NCBI RefSeq assembly: GCF_000235405.2
Contig: NC_017095.1
Coordinates: forward strand, 2,009,501 to 2,073,500
DNA: 64,000 nucleotides
Direction: 5' to 3'
Source: Fervidobacterium pennivorans DSM 9078
Lineage (GTDB): Bacteria; Thermotogota; Thermotogae; Thermotogales; Fervidobacteriaceae
Shown: piece after piece, positions 18,766 to 25,769 of the stretch
Layout of the letters: each line of letters begins with the position of its first letter
Numbering within the stretch: position 1 is the first letter of the stretch
Translations under genes and position numbers: made by a program
Notes under the pieces: generated by a model
Databases searched by the model: none
Told to the model about the DNA's origin: nothing
Seen by the model: the letters and a program-made list of their open reading frames with translations, nothing else

Positions 18766-19773
18766 TTATAGCCCCTCTTCACAATATTTTATGGTAAGTT
18801 CTATCGTAGCTTCCACATCTGGTTCGTAGACCATTTCATTTGGAGTGTGGATATATCTTGTAGGTATCGATATTGTAGCACTTGGTATACCTGCTTTCGT
18901 TGCCTGATAACCAGCCGCATCTGTACCTCCGAATATCAACACTTCCATCTGGTGTGGTATGTTGTGTTTTTCTGCAAGTTCTTTTAGTTTGTCAACAATG
19001 TATCTATTGCTTATAGAAGCCATGTCTTTGATTTTTATGCAAGCACCTTTCCCAAGTTCCATAGGTACTCTCTTCAATCCTTTTGGCGTATCTCCAACAC
19101 CTGTAACATCAATGGCTATTGCAACGTCAGGGTCTATATCGTATCCAGCCACGTGGGCACCAATAAGTCCCACTTCTTCTTGAACGGCAAAAACACCGTA
19201 TATAGTGTTAACAGGTTCTTTGATACGTTTGAATACCTCGATGATAACTGCACATCCGATTCTATCATCCATAGATTTGCTTATTAAATATTCACCTTGT
19301 TTGTGGAAGTAGCTATCAAATGTTCCAAATGTTCCTATTGGGCAAAGTCTTTGAGCCTCTTCTTTTGATTTCACACCAACATCAACAAAGAGTTTTTCAA
19401 ACGACATCTTTTGGATGTTGTTTTGAAGTTCTTCAGGTGTTTCACCTTCGATTCCTACAATACCAATAACATCCCCAAATCTCAACCTCGATTGGTATAT
19501 CGTGTATGGAGAAACGCCTCCGACTCTGTCTATTTTGAGAAAACCTTTATCATCAATATTTGTAACAACAACGCCGATTTCATCCATATGAGCATCAAGA
19601 AGGACTTTTTTATCACTCTTTCCCTTCTTCCATACAATTAAATTACCAATCTTGTCTATTCTGTAACCATCGATGTGTCCTTCAAGTTCCTTGAGGATTA
19701 CCTGGGTTATCTCCGATTCTCTTCCACTTGGGCTCTTTGCCATCGTCAGTTTCTCAACCAATGTTTCCAACAC
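18766..19773 (-). CDS. M42-family metallo-aminopeptidase
   Basis: Cytoplasmic zinc/cobalt aminopeptidase of the M42 (TET/FrvX) family, which forms large shells that trim peptides. Metal and catalytic residues are visible in LLDAHMDEIG, SMDDRIGC, VQEEVGLIGA, AIDVTG and YIHTPNE. The start is set at GTG 19773 (335 residues), eight bases after GGGGG; GTG 19782 and TTG 19770 are in-frame alternatives. Family members are often annotated as endoglucanase, which is an old misnomer. It is first in an operon with the SPOR-like and ComEA-like proteins. Confidence 0.9.
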   Translation of the reverse strand: MLETLVEKLTMAKSPSGRESEITQVILKELEGHIDGYRIDKIGNLIVWKKGKSDKKVLLDAHMDEIGVVVTNIDDKGFLKIDRVGGVSPYTIYQSRLRFGDVIGIVGIEGETPEELQNNIQKMSFEKLFVDVGVKSKEEAQRLCPIGTFGTFDSYFHKQGEYLISKSMDDRIGCAVIIEVFKRIKEPVNTIYGVFAVQEEVGLIGAHVAGYDIDPDVAIAIDVTGVGDTPKGLKRVPMELGKGACIKIKDMASISNRYIVDKLKELAEKHNIPHQMEVLIFGGTDAAGYQATKAGIPSATISIPTRYIHTPNEMVYEPDVEATIELTIKYCEEGL

Positions 19774-19827
19774 AATGAACACCCCCGTTTTGTTTTTAGT
19801 TTTGTGCTTGTTTTTTCACTAAATTCA

Positions 19828-19855
19828 ATTATACCACAACTTATGGATGGGACAA
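19828..19855 (-). promoter_or_regulatory. Promoter of the M42 peptidase operon
   Basis: On the minus strand, TTGTCC, a 16-bp spacer and TATAAT in the TGTGGTATAAT context. Confidence 0.65.
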
Positions 19856-19917
19856 ACAATTAATTAAGGTTTAAACAACACAATCTAAACACAATCTAAA
19901 TTTTTCGAGCACTTTTG

Positions 19918-19928
19918 TGTGGTATAAT
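19918..19928 (+). promoter_or_regulatory. Extended -10 promoter for the radical SAM/rlmN operon
   Basis: TGTGGTATAAT ends 47 bp before the start of the first radical SAM gene. No good -35 is visible. Confidence 0.55.
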
Positions 19929-19975
19929 CAGAATTGCAAAAATTTTCGATTTAATCTAAGGGGAGCGCGAGAAAT

Positions 19976-20863
19976 ATGGCACTTGAATTGGAAGTGCTCA
20001 ATGAATGCACCTTGTGTCCGAGAATGTGTAAAGTAGATAGAAGAACCGATAAAGGTGTTTGCACAGTAGGTTATCTCCCAAAGCTTTCCAATATCGTCTT
20101 GCATAAAGGTGAAGAACCACCTTTGTCAGGAGAAAAAGGTGCCGCCGCCGTGTTTTTTACAGGCTGCCAGATGAAGTGCATATATTGTCAGAACATGGGT
20201 TTTTCACAAAGGGGTGTGGGGTTTGAGATTACAGTTGAGGAGTTAGCTTGCGCATTTCTAAAGGTCCAAGAAGCGGGTGCAACAACGCTTGATTTGGTCA
20301 CCCCAACCCCCCATCTACCCTGGATTATTAAGGCATTGGATATGGCTAAGGAAAGAGGCTTTTCATTACCTGTTGTTTACAACACATCAAGCTACGAGCG
20401 TGTGGAAATACTTAGAGAAATCGAAGGATATATTGATATATATCTTGCCGATATAAGGTACACGGATAACGAGTATGGAAAAAGGTATTCAAAGGTGCCA
20501 GATTACTGGGATGTTGCACAGCAAGCAATTGCTGAGATGTATCGGCAAGTTGGTCCTTTCGATGAAGCGAGGATGAAAGGGTTGATAATACGAATACTCG
20601 TTTTGCCAAACAACGTCAGTGGTCACGAAAAAGCCCTCGAGTTCGTTGCTAAACTTGACAAAAGAATACCTGTTGCCTTGATGTCTCAATACATACCACA
20701 CTTTGGTGCAAAAAATGACCCATTGATAGGCAGAAAGATAACAAAACAAGAGTATGAAAGTGCCCTTGATAAATTAATAGAACTAGACCTCGATGGTTGG
20801 ATGCAACTCGATGAAAAAGAAAGAGTTACAACAGCACCGGTTGATTGGAGATGCAGGTTATAA
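19976..20863 (+). CDS. Radical SAM protein, PflX type
   Basis: A 295-residue radical SAM enzyme like PflX, a pyruvate-formate-lyase-activase relative of unknown substrate. An N-terminal Cys set (C11, C14, C18, C29) precedes the [4Fe-4S]-binding C64-x3-C68-x2-C71 (TGCQMKCIYCQN). The EEPPLSG segment before it is typical of this group. The start ATG follows AAGGGGAGCG. A second radical SAM gene follows at 47 bp and rlmN after that. No formate-lyase gene is in the window, so the target is unknown. It differs from the AMMECR1-associated radical SAM group. Confidence 0.82.
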   Translation: MALELEVLNECTLCPRMCKVDRRTDKGVCTVGYLPKLSNIVLHKGEEPPLSGEKGAAAVFFTGCQMKCIYCQNMGFSQRGVGFEITVEELACAFLKVQEAGATTLDLVTPTPHLPWIIKALDMAKERGFSLPVVYNTSSYERVEILREIEGYIDIYLADIRYTDNEYGKRYSKVPDYWDVAQQAIAEMYRQVGPFDEARMKGLIIRILVLPNNVSGHEKALEFVAKLDKRIPVALMSQYIPHFGAKNDPLIGRKITKQEYESALDKLIELDLDGWMQLDEKERVTTAPVDWRCRL

Positions 20864-20910
20864 AATTATAAAGATTCGCAGTTCCTAAATCCAAAAAGGA
20901 GAGCCATCGT

Positions 20911-21678
20911 ATGAGTGGAAGTTCATTCACAGGGATAGACCCATCCGCGACATTATCCGTTACTGTTACTCGTGGATGTCCACTTAACTGTGCACATTGT
21001 GGCGGTCATTATTTAAAGCATATGGTTCACGTTGAAGAACTGGAAAAGTATGTAGACAGATACAAATCTTTCCTCATCAGTGGTGGAATGTTACCAAATG
21101 GTGAAATACCTTTTGGCACATACATAGGTTATTTAAAAGAGCTCAAGGAAAAGCATGGTCTGAAGTATAACTTCCACATTGGGTTTCCTATACAGCCACC
21201 CTATGAAATTGAAGAAGTTGCCGACGTGGTGAGTTTTGATTTCTACGCTGATAAGAATGTTCTTAGAGAAGTATACGGTATAGAGAGAGGACCTGAGCAG
21301 ATTCTGAACGCGGTTTTGCCATTAAAAGTGAAAAAAGTGCCACATGTGACGATAGGTGTGTTATGTGGTAAAATATCTCACGAGGAGAAAGCGATAGAAA
21401 TACTTTCGAAATATTTCGAAAGTATTGTGTTGAACGTATTTATTCCTACTCCATTAACAAAGTATGCGAATTGTCAACCACCAGAAATCGAAGAGATAGT
21501 GCAGATATTTGCGAAAGCAAGTGATTTATTTAAGAATGTTGTGCTCGGTTGTATGCAACCGAAAGGTGAATACAGAAAAGTGTTACAAGAAAAGGTGCAA
21601 AAGTACGCAGGGTTCATTGTGAAGCCGATAACGAAAAGTTACGATTTCCAAGGTTGTTGTTCATTCTATGTTATATGA
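20911..21678 (+). CDS. Radical SAM protein of unknown function
   Basis: A compact 255-residue radical SAM enzyme. The cluster motif is C23-x3-C27-x2-C30 (RGCPLNCAHC), followed by a short TIM-barrel-like domain with an SGG-like SAM-binding turn (FLISGGML). The protein ends in an adjacent Cys pair, C249-C250 (FQGCCSFYVI), unusual enough to suggest a second cluster or redox role. The start ATG follows AAAAGGAGAG. It is sandwiched between the PflX-like gene and rlmN. I cannot name the substrate, and no small precursor-peptide gene is seen next to it. Confidence 0.78.
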   Translation: MSGSSFTGIDPSATLSVTVTRGCPLNCAHCGGHYLKHMVHVEELEKYVDRYKSFLISGGMLPNGEIPFGTYIGYLKELKEKHGLKYNFHIGFPIQPPYEIEEVADVVSFDFYADKNVLREVYGIERGPEQILNAVLPLKVKKVPHVTIGVLCGKISHEEKAIEILSKYFESIVLNVFIPTPLTKYANCQPPEIEEIVQIFAKASDLFKNVVLGCMQPKGEYRKVLQEKVQKYAGFIVKPITKSYDFQGCCSFYVI

Positions 21679-21717
21679 TTTTGGAGATAAAAATACGAAG
21701 AAGTGAAGGTGACATAT

Positions 21718-22779
21718 ATGAAAAAGAACATTCTTGATTTTAGCTATGAAGAACTGGTTGAAGAATTTTCAAAGTTTGGACTTGAAAAATTCCGGGTTGA
21801 CCAGGTGTGGGATTGGATATTCAAAAAAAAGGCATTTGATTTTAACGGGATGACAAATTTATCGAAGGAACATAGGGCTCTGCTTTCGGAAAGATTCTAC
21901 ATAGGAATACCTGAGTTGTTGGATATGCAAATTTCCAAAATCGATAAAACTACCAAATTTCTCTGGCAACTGGAAGATGGCAACACTATAGAATCCGTTT
22001 TGTTGTTCCACCCTGATAGAGTAACTGCTTGCATCTCATCTCAAGTCGGTTGTCCCGTTAAATGTGCATTTTGTGCAACTGGTCAGAGCGGTTATGTCAG
22101 AAATCTTTCTGCTGGTGAAATTGTTGCTCAAGTTATTGCGATGGAAAAAGAAAGGCGTGTGAACATCGGTAATATCGTTTACATGGGTATGGGAGAACCG
22201 CTTTTAAATTACAACGAAGTGGTAAAAAGTGTGCGTATATTGAACCACAAGAAAGGTAAGAATATAAGTATGAGAAGAATTTCGATATCAACGGTAGGTA
22301 TACCGGAAAAGATAGTGCAACTTGCGAACGATTTGCCCGAGGTAAAACTGGCAATTTCGTTGCATGCACCAACGAACTACAAAAGAGACTTGATTATCCC
22401 TATGAACAGAAAGTACTCTGTCGAAGAGATAATCCATGCTGTCAAAGAATATCAAAAGATTACCAAAAATCGAGTTACATTTGAATACATTCTCATTAGG
22501 GAATTCAACGATTTTGTGGACGATGCAGAAAAGCTTGCGGAACTTCTCAGAGGTATAGGTGCTTACGTGAACCTTATTCCTGTTAATCCTGTTGAAACCG
22601 ACAGCGAAATCAAAATGGAAAGACCACATCACTGGGCTATTGAACGGTTCAAAGAAATATTAGATAAGCATAACATCGAAAACGAGATAAGAAGAGAAAA
22701 GGGAACAGATATAGACGCAGCTTGTGGGCAGCTGAGAAGAAGGCACATTACAAGCAGGAAAGCGAAACAGACTAAATAA
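21718..22779 (+). CDS. rlmN: 23S rRNA A2503 / tRNA A37 C2-methyltransferase
   Basis: Radical SAM methyltransferase that adds a methyl to C2 of adenosine 2503 in 23S rRNA and also acts on some tRNAs. It has cluster cysteines C112-x3-C116-x2-C119 (CPVKCAFC) and a conserved C-terminal C336 (DAACGQL), expected to resolve the protein-RNA crosslink. GMGEPLLNY is also typical. The start ATG 21718 follows AAGGTGA. The PASTA-protein start follows the stop by 13 bp, and rsgA comes next, matching the rlmN...rsgA order of Firmicutes. Confidence 0.96.
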   Translation: MKKNILDFSYEELVEEFSKFGLEKFRVDQVWDWIFKKKAFDFNGMTNLSKEHRALLSERFYIGIPELLDMQISKIDKTTKFLWQLEDGNTIESVLLFHPDRVTACISSQVGCPVKCAFCATGQSGYVRNLSAGEIVAQVIAMEKERRVNIGNIVYMGMGEPLLNYNEVVKSVRILNHKKGKNISMRRISISTVGIPEKIVQLANDLPEVKLAISLHAPTNYKRDLIIPMNRKYSVEEIIHAVKEYQKITKNRVTFEYILIREFNDFVDDAEKLAELLRGIGAYVNLIPVNPVETDSEIKMERPHHWAIERFKEILDKHNIENEIRREKGTDIDAACGQLRRRHITSRKAKQTK

Positions 22780-22792
22780 GGGAGTGGTGCTG

Positions 22793-23581
22793 TTGATAGA
22801 TAAGAGAATCAAAAAATCAAACGGTTCTTCAAAGAAGAAAAAACACATTGGCGTAACTATCATCTCTTTCCCAGTCTTAGTTGTAATAGTCATAATTCTG
22901 GCGATTATTTCAGGATTACTTACCTTTTATCTGGTAATGTTCCTGGAAACCAAAAAAGGGACCGTGCTACTTCCAAATTTTGTAGGGGCTGATATTCAGA
23001 TTGCAGAAAGACAGCTGAAAGATTTGGGTTTCAAGGTTGAGAAAGTTGGAGATGCAGGAAGAGTAATTAATATGGACCCACCAGGAAATACCGTTGTGAA
23101 AAAAGGGAGAAGAGTAAAGCTTTTCACAGAAAATGCAGTTCAAAAATCTCTTATTCTTCCAGATTTTAAAGGGACATGGTATGAGAGTGTTCAAAAGATA
23201 TTTGATTTGATGGGAATACACTCAACCATCAAAAAGGTCCCAGAGGCGGAATTGGGTGGCACAGTTATACAAACATCACCAACTCCTGGTAACAAAGTCG
23301 TCACGGGCGATATTGTTACATTGTTTGTAAGTAGTGGATCTGGTAAAACAGACACGAGCATTCCTGAAAACGCTCAGAATTCAGCTGAATCGAGTGATAT
23401 AAAGTTGCCATATTCTGCATCAGAAAATGCACTGGAGGTTATACCTCCATCTGTCCCTACTGAATCTCAAAACTTTGGACAGACTGCCCCGACACCTGTT
23501 TCTACACCAGAGGATATCGGGAAACGTCAGGAAAACCAAGAAAGTACAAATAATTCAAACTTCCAAGGGGGGCAGTTTTAA
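22793..23581 (+). CDS. Membrane-anchored PASTA-domain protein without kinase domain
   Basis: A 262-residue protein with a basic cytoplasmic N-terminus (KKKKH), one TM helix (about 22-48), two PASTA domains (about 55-115, starting GTVLLPNFVG, and 117-183, starting LILPDFKGTW), and a Ser/Pro/Gln-rich tail of about 75 residues. PASTA domains bind peptidoglycan fragments, classically in Ser/Thr kinases such as PrkC/PknB. No kinase domain is present. The start is set at TTG 22793, eight bases after GGAG; GTG 22784 and 22787 overlap that site. The location between rlmN and rsgA is where Firmicutes carry prkC. Confidence 0.85.
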   Translation: MIDKRIKKSNGSSKKKKHIGVTIISFPVLVVIVIILAIISGLLTFYLVMFLETKKGTVLLPNFVGADIQIAERQLKDLGFKVEKVGDAGRVINMDPPGNTVVKKGRRVKLFTENAVQKSLILPDFKGTWYESVQKIFDLMGIHSTIKKVPEAELGGTVIQTSPTPGNKVVTGDIVTLFVSSGSGKTDTSIPENAQNSAESSDIKLPYSASENALEVIPPSVPTESQNFGQTAPTPVSTPEDIGKRQENQESTNNSNFQGGQF

Positions 23582-23584
23582 AAT

Positions 23585-24472
23585 ATGAAACAGGGAAGAA
23601 GATTGGGAAGAGTTATCAAATTTTATTCTAACCTTTTGGTTGTACAAGACCTTGAAAACGGTGAAAAGCTTCTGTGCAAGCTACGTGGTAAATTCAAAAA
23701 ACAAGGTATCAGACCTATTGTTGGAGATGTTGTTGAGTTTGTAAGGGTGGTTGGTAACGAAGGTGTTGTGGAAAATATTCTCAATAGAAGCAACGAACTC
23801 AAAAAGCCGAGTGTTGCAAATGTGGACCAAGTGGTTATAGTTACGACCCTTGAAAAGCCGGAAGTTCCATACGATATACTTGATAGATTCATTGTTCTGG
23901 TGGAATATGAGAATCTACCTATTGTTATAGCTCTCAACAAAGTGGATTTGTTGTCCGAAGAACAGATACAAAAATTCGAATCGATATATGGGAAGCTTTA
24001 TCCAATAATAAAGACAAGCGTGACTCAAAGGATAGGTTTAGAGGACCTAAAAAGGTATCTTACAGGAAGAGTATCTGTCTTTGCTGGGATGTCTGGTGTT
24101 GGAAAAAGCAGTTTGTTGAACGCGTTGGAAAGTACACTTAGACTAAGAACAGGCGAGATTTCCGAAAAACTGGAACGAGGCAAGCACACAACAACTGCAG
24201 CTGAGCTACTCTCACTTTCTTTTGGTGGGTGGGTAGTTGATACTCCTGGATTTGCAAGTCTTGAGATTTCACACATAAAGCCTTTGGAACTACGCGAATT
24301 ATTTATTGAATTTGAAAATGACAAATGCTTTTTTCCAGATTGCTTGCATTTGAACGAACCAGAATGTTATGTAAAAAAGGCTGTTGAAAAGGGGAAGATA
24401 AGTTCTACAAGATATGAGAGCTATGTGAAATTCTTAAATGAGTTGCTCGAGATTGAAGAAACAAGCGTATGA
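23585..24472 (+). CDS. rsgA: Ribosome-assembly GTPase RsgA
   Basis: Late 30S-subunit maturation GTPase. The 295-residue protein has an N-terminal OB fold and a circularly permuted GTPase domain: G4 (ALNKVDL) comes before G1 (GMSGVGKSSLLN) and G3 (DTPGF). A C-terminal zinc-binding region contains CFFPDCLHLNEPEC. The start ATG follows an AGGGGGG site three bases into the intergenic gap after the PASTA gene, implying cotranscription with it. A strong bidirectional terminator follows. Confidence 0.96.
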   Translation: MKQGRRLGRVIKFYSNLLVVQDLENGEKLLCKLRGKFKKQGIRPIVGDVVEFVRVVGNEGVVENILNRSNELKKPSVANVDQVVIVTTLEKPEVPYDILDRFIVLVEYENLPIVIALNKVDLLSEEQIQKFESIYGKLYPIIKTSVTQRIGLEDLKRYLTGRVSVFAGMSGVGKSSLLNALESTLRLRTGEISEKLERGKHTTTAAELLSLSFGGWVVDTPGFASLEISHIKPLELRELFIEFENDKCFFPDCLHLNEPECYVKKAVEKGKISSTRYESYVKFLNELLEIEETSV

Positions 24473-24507
24473 GTTTAAAAACCCCAAGATTTGTTGGGTT
24501 TAAAAAT

Positions 24508-24545
24508 AAAAGCGCTCCACATGATTTTTGGAGCGCTTTTCGTTT
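24508..24545. terminator. Bidirectional terminator between rsgA and the glycosyltransferase
   Basis: A perfect AAAAGCGCTCC / GGAGCGCTTTT stem with a loop of about 11 bases is flanked by A-rich and T-rich runs, so it can serve both converging genes. A weaker imperfect hairpin lies just upstream (about 24478-24501). Confidence 0.85.
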
Positions 24546-24551
24546 TTTTAT

Positions 24552-25769
24552 CTAATCGAAGAGTTCAATGAGCTTTTTGAATATAGCATTCAGTTTCAAT
24601 TGTAATGATGTGTTGATTATTGATGGCATTGTAAAGTCGATGAAGCCTTGTTGTATTGCTGTTTGGTAGATTTTTTCCAACTTGTCAGCCATTGTATTCA
24701 TCGACCAGTATTTTTCTACATATTCAATACCTTTCTTAGAGAGTTCTTCTCTTCTTTCCAAAGCAATTTTTATTGCTTGATAAAACTCCTCTTCATCGAT
24801 ACCAGTGGTTAAGGCTCCCTCGCCATTCACAAGCACATTTGCTATGCCTTTGTAAGCTATTGCAACAACGGGTGTGCCACTTGCTAAAGCTTCGAGAACG
24901 ACCAATCCTTGAGTTTCTGTGAGAGATGCGAAGACAAACAAATCCGCAGCTTTGTAGTAATCTTTAATCTCTTTGTGGGGAATGTATCCTGTGAAGATTG
25001 TTCTACCCATAAGTCCTTCATCTTCAAAGAAACTCTCAAGAGCTTTTCTTTCCGGTCCGTCACCTACAATTAAAAACCATACGTTGCTGTTTTCATGCAT
25101 ATAACGAGCAACCACTTTTGAGAGGAACTCTAAATTTTTCTCCTTTGCTAGTCTTCCTGCGTACATAAGTAAGGTGACATCTTGTGGTATGCCATATTCT
25201 TTCCGAATATCCTTTTCTGGCGGTTGAGAAAATTCTATCGTATCGATACCCGTTGGAACAACTTCAATGGGTCGCCGGACACCGTAAGATATAAGTTCCT
25301 GTTTTATTTCCTCTGTGGGCGCTATGACGATATTGACTTTGTTGCAAAACCATTTTGAAAATTCTTCGACGGTTCTTCTATCTGGAGTAAACGGTGGCGG
25401 AACGTAATGTCTGTATTCCGTTAAAAGCGTGTGATAGGTATGAACGTGTGGCAATTTCAAATCTTTTTGGACCTTTAGTGCCCTCATACCAAGTGCCATA
25501 GGGTCGTGGCTGTGGATTATCTCTATTTTGTTTTCGAGTGCAAATTCTATAATTTTTATATGATTTGCAAAAACTACCTTGTGTTGTTTTTCAAAAAGAA
25601 AAGGTATGCCTGGAACTAAAAGAATTTTCTCTTCACCTTCCGGTTTTACAGGAGCGACTATAAAGACCTCATGTCCTCGCATCTCCAAATATTTTTTTGA
25701 TAGATAAATAGAAGTAGCAACACCATTTATTTGAGGCAAGTACGTATCCGATATCATCAATATCCTCAT
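24552..25769 (-). CDS. GT4-family glycosyltransferase
   Basis: A 405-residue GT-B retaining glycosyltransferase. Its N-terminal domain starts MRILMISDTYLPQINGVATS; the C-terminal domain has the donor-site segment YAGRLAKEKN and the EX7E motif (ETQGLVVLE). The overall pattern resembles diacylglycerol glucosyltransferases that make membrane glycolipids; that specificity is inference. The ATG overlaps the TGA of the upstream MMPL gene by one base, with GAGGAGGAT before it, so the two are translationally coupled. Sucrose-phosphate-synthase-like or polysaccharide roles are possible alternatives. Confidence 0.85.
   Translation of the reverse strand: MRILMISDTYLPQINGVATSIYLSKKYLEMRGHEVFIVAPVKPEGEEKILLVPGIPFLFEKQHKVVFANHIKIIEFALENKIEIIHSHDPMALGMRALKVQKDLKLPHVHTYHTLLTEYRHYVPPPFTPDRRTVEEFSKWFCNKVNIVIAPTEEIKQELISYGVRRPIEVVPTGIDTIEFSQPPEKDIRKEYGIPQDVTLLMYAGRLAKEKNLEFLSKVVARYMHENSNVWFLIVGDGPERKALESFFEDEGLMGRTIFTGYIPHKEIKDYYKAADLFVFASLTETQGLVVLEALASGTPVVAIAYKGIANVLVNGEGALTTGIDEEEFYQAIKIALERREELSKKGIEYVEKYWSMNTMADKLEKIYQTAIQQGFIDFTMPSIINTSLQLKLNAIFKKLIELFD

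Noticed and set aside
18766-19773. Cellulase/endoglucanase activity for the M42 protein.
   Set aside because: The metal ligands and pattern are those of M42 aminopeptidases; the cellulase label is an old annotation error.
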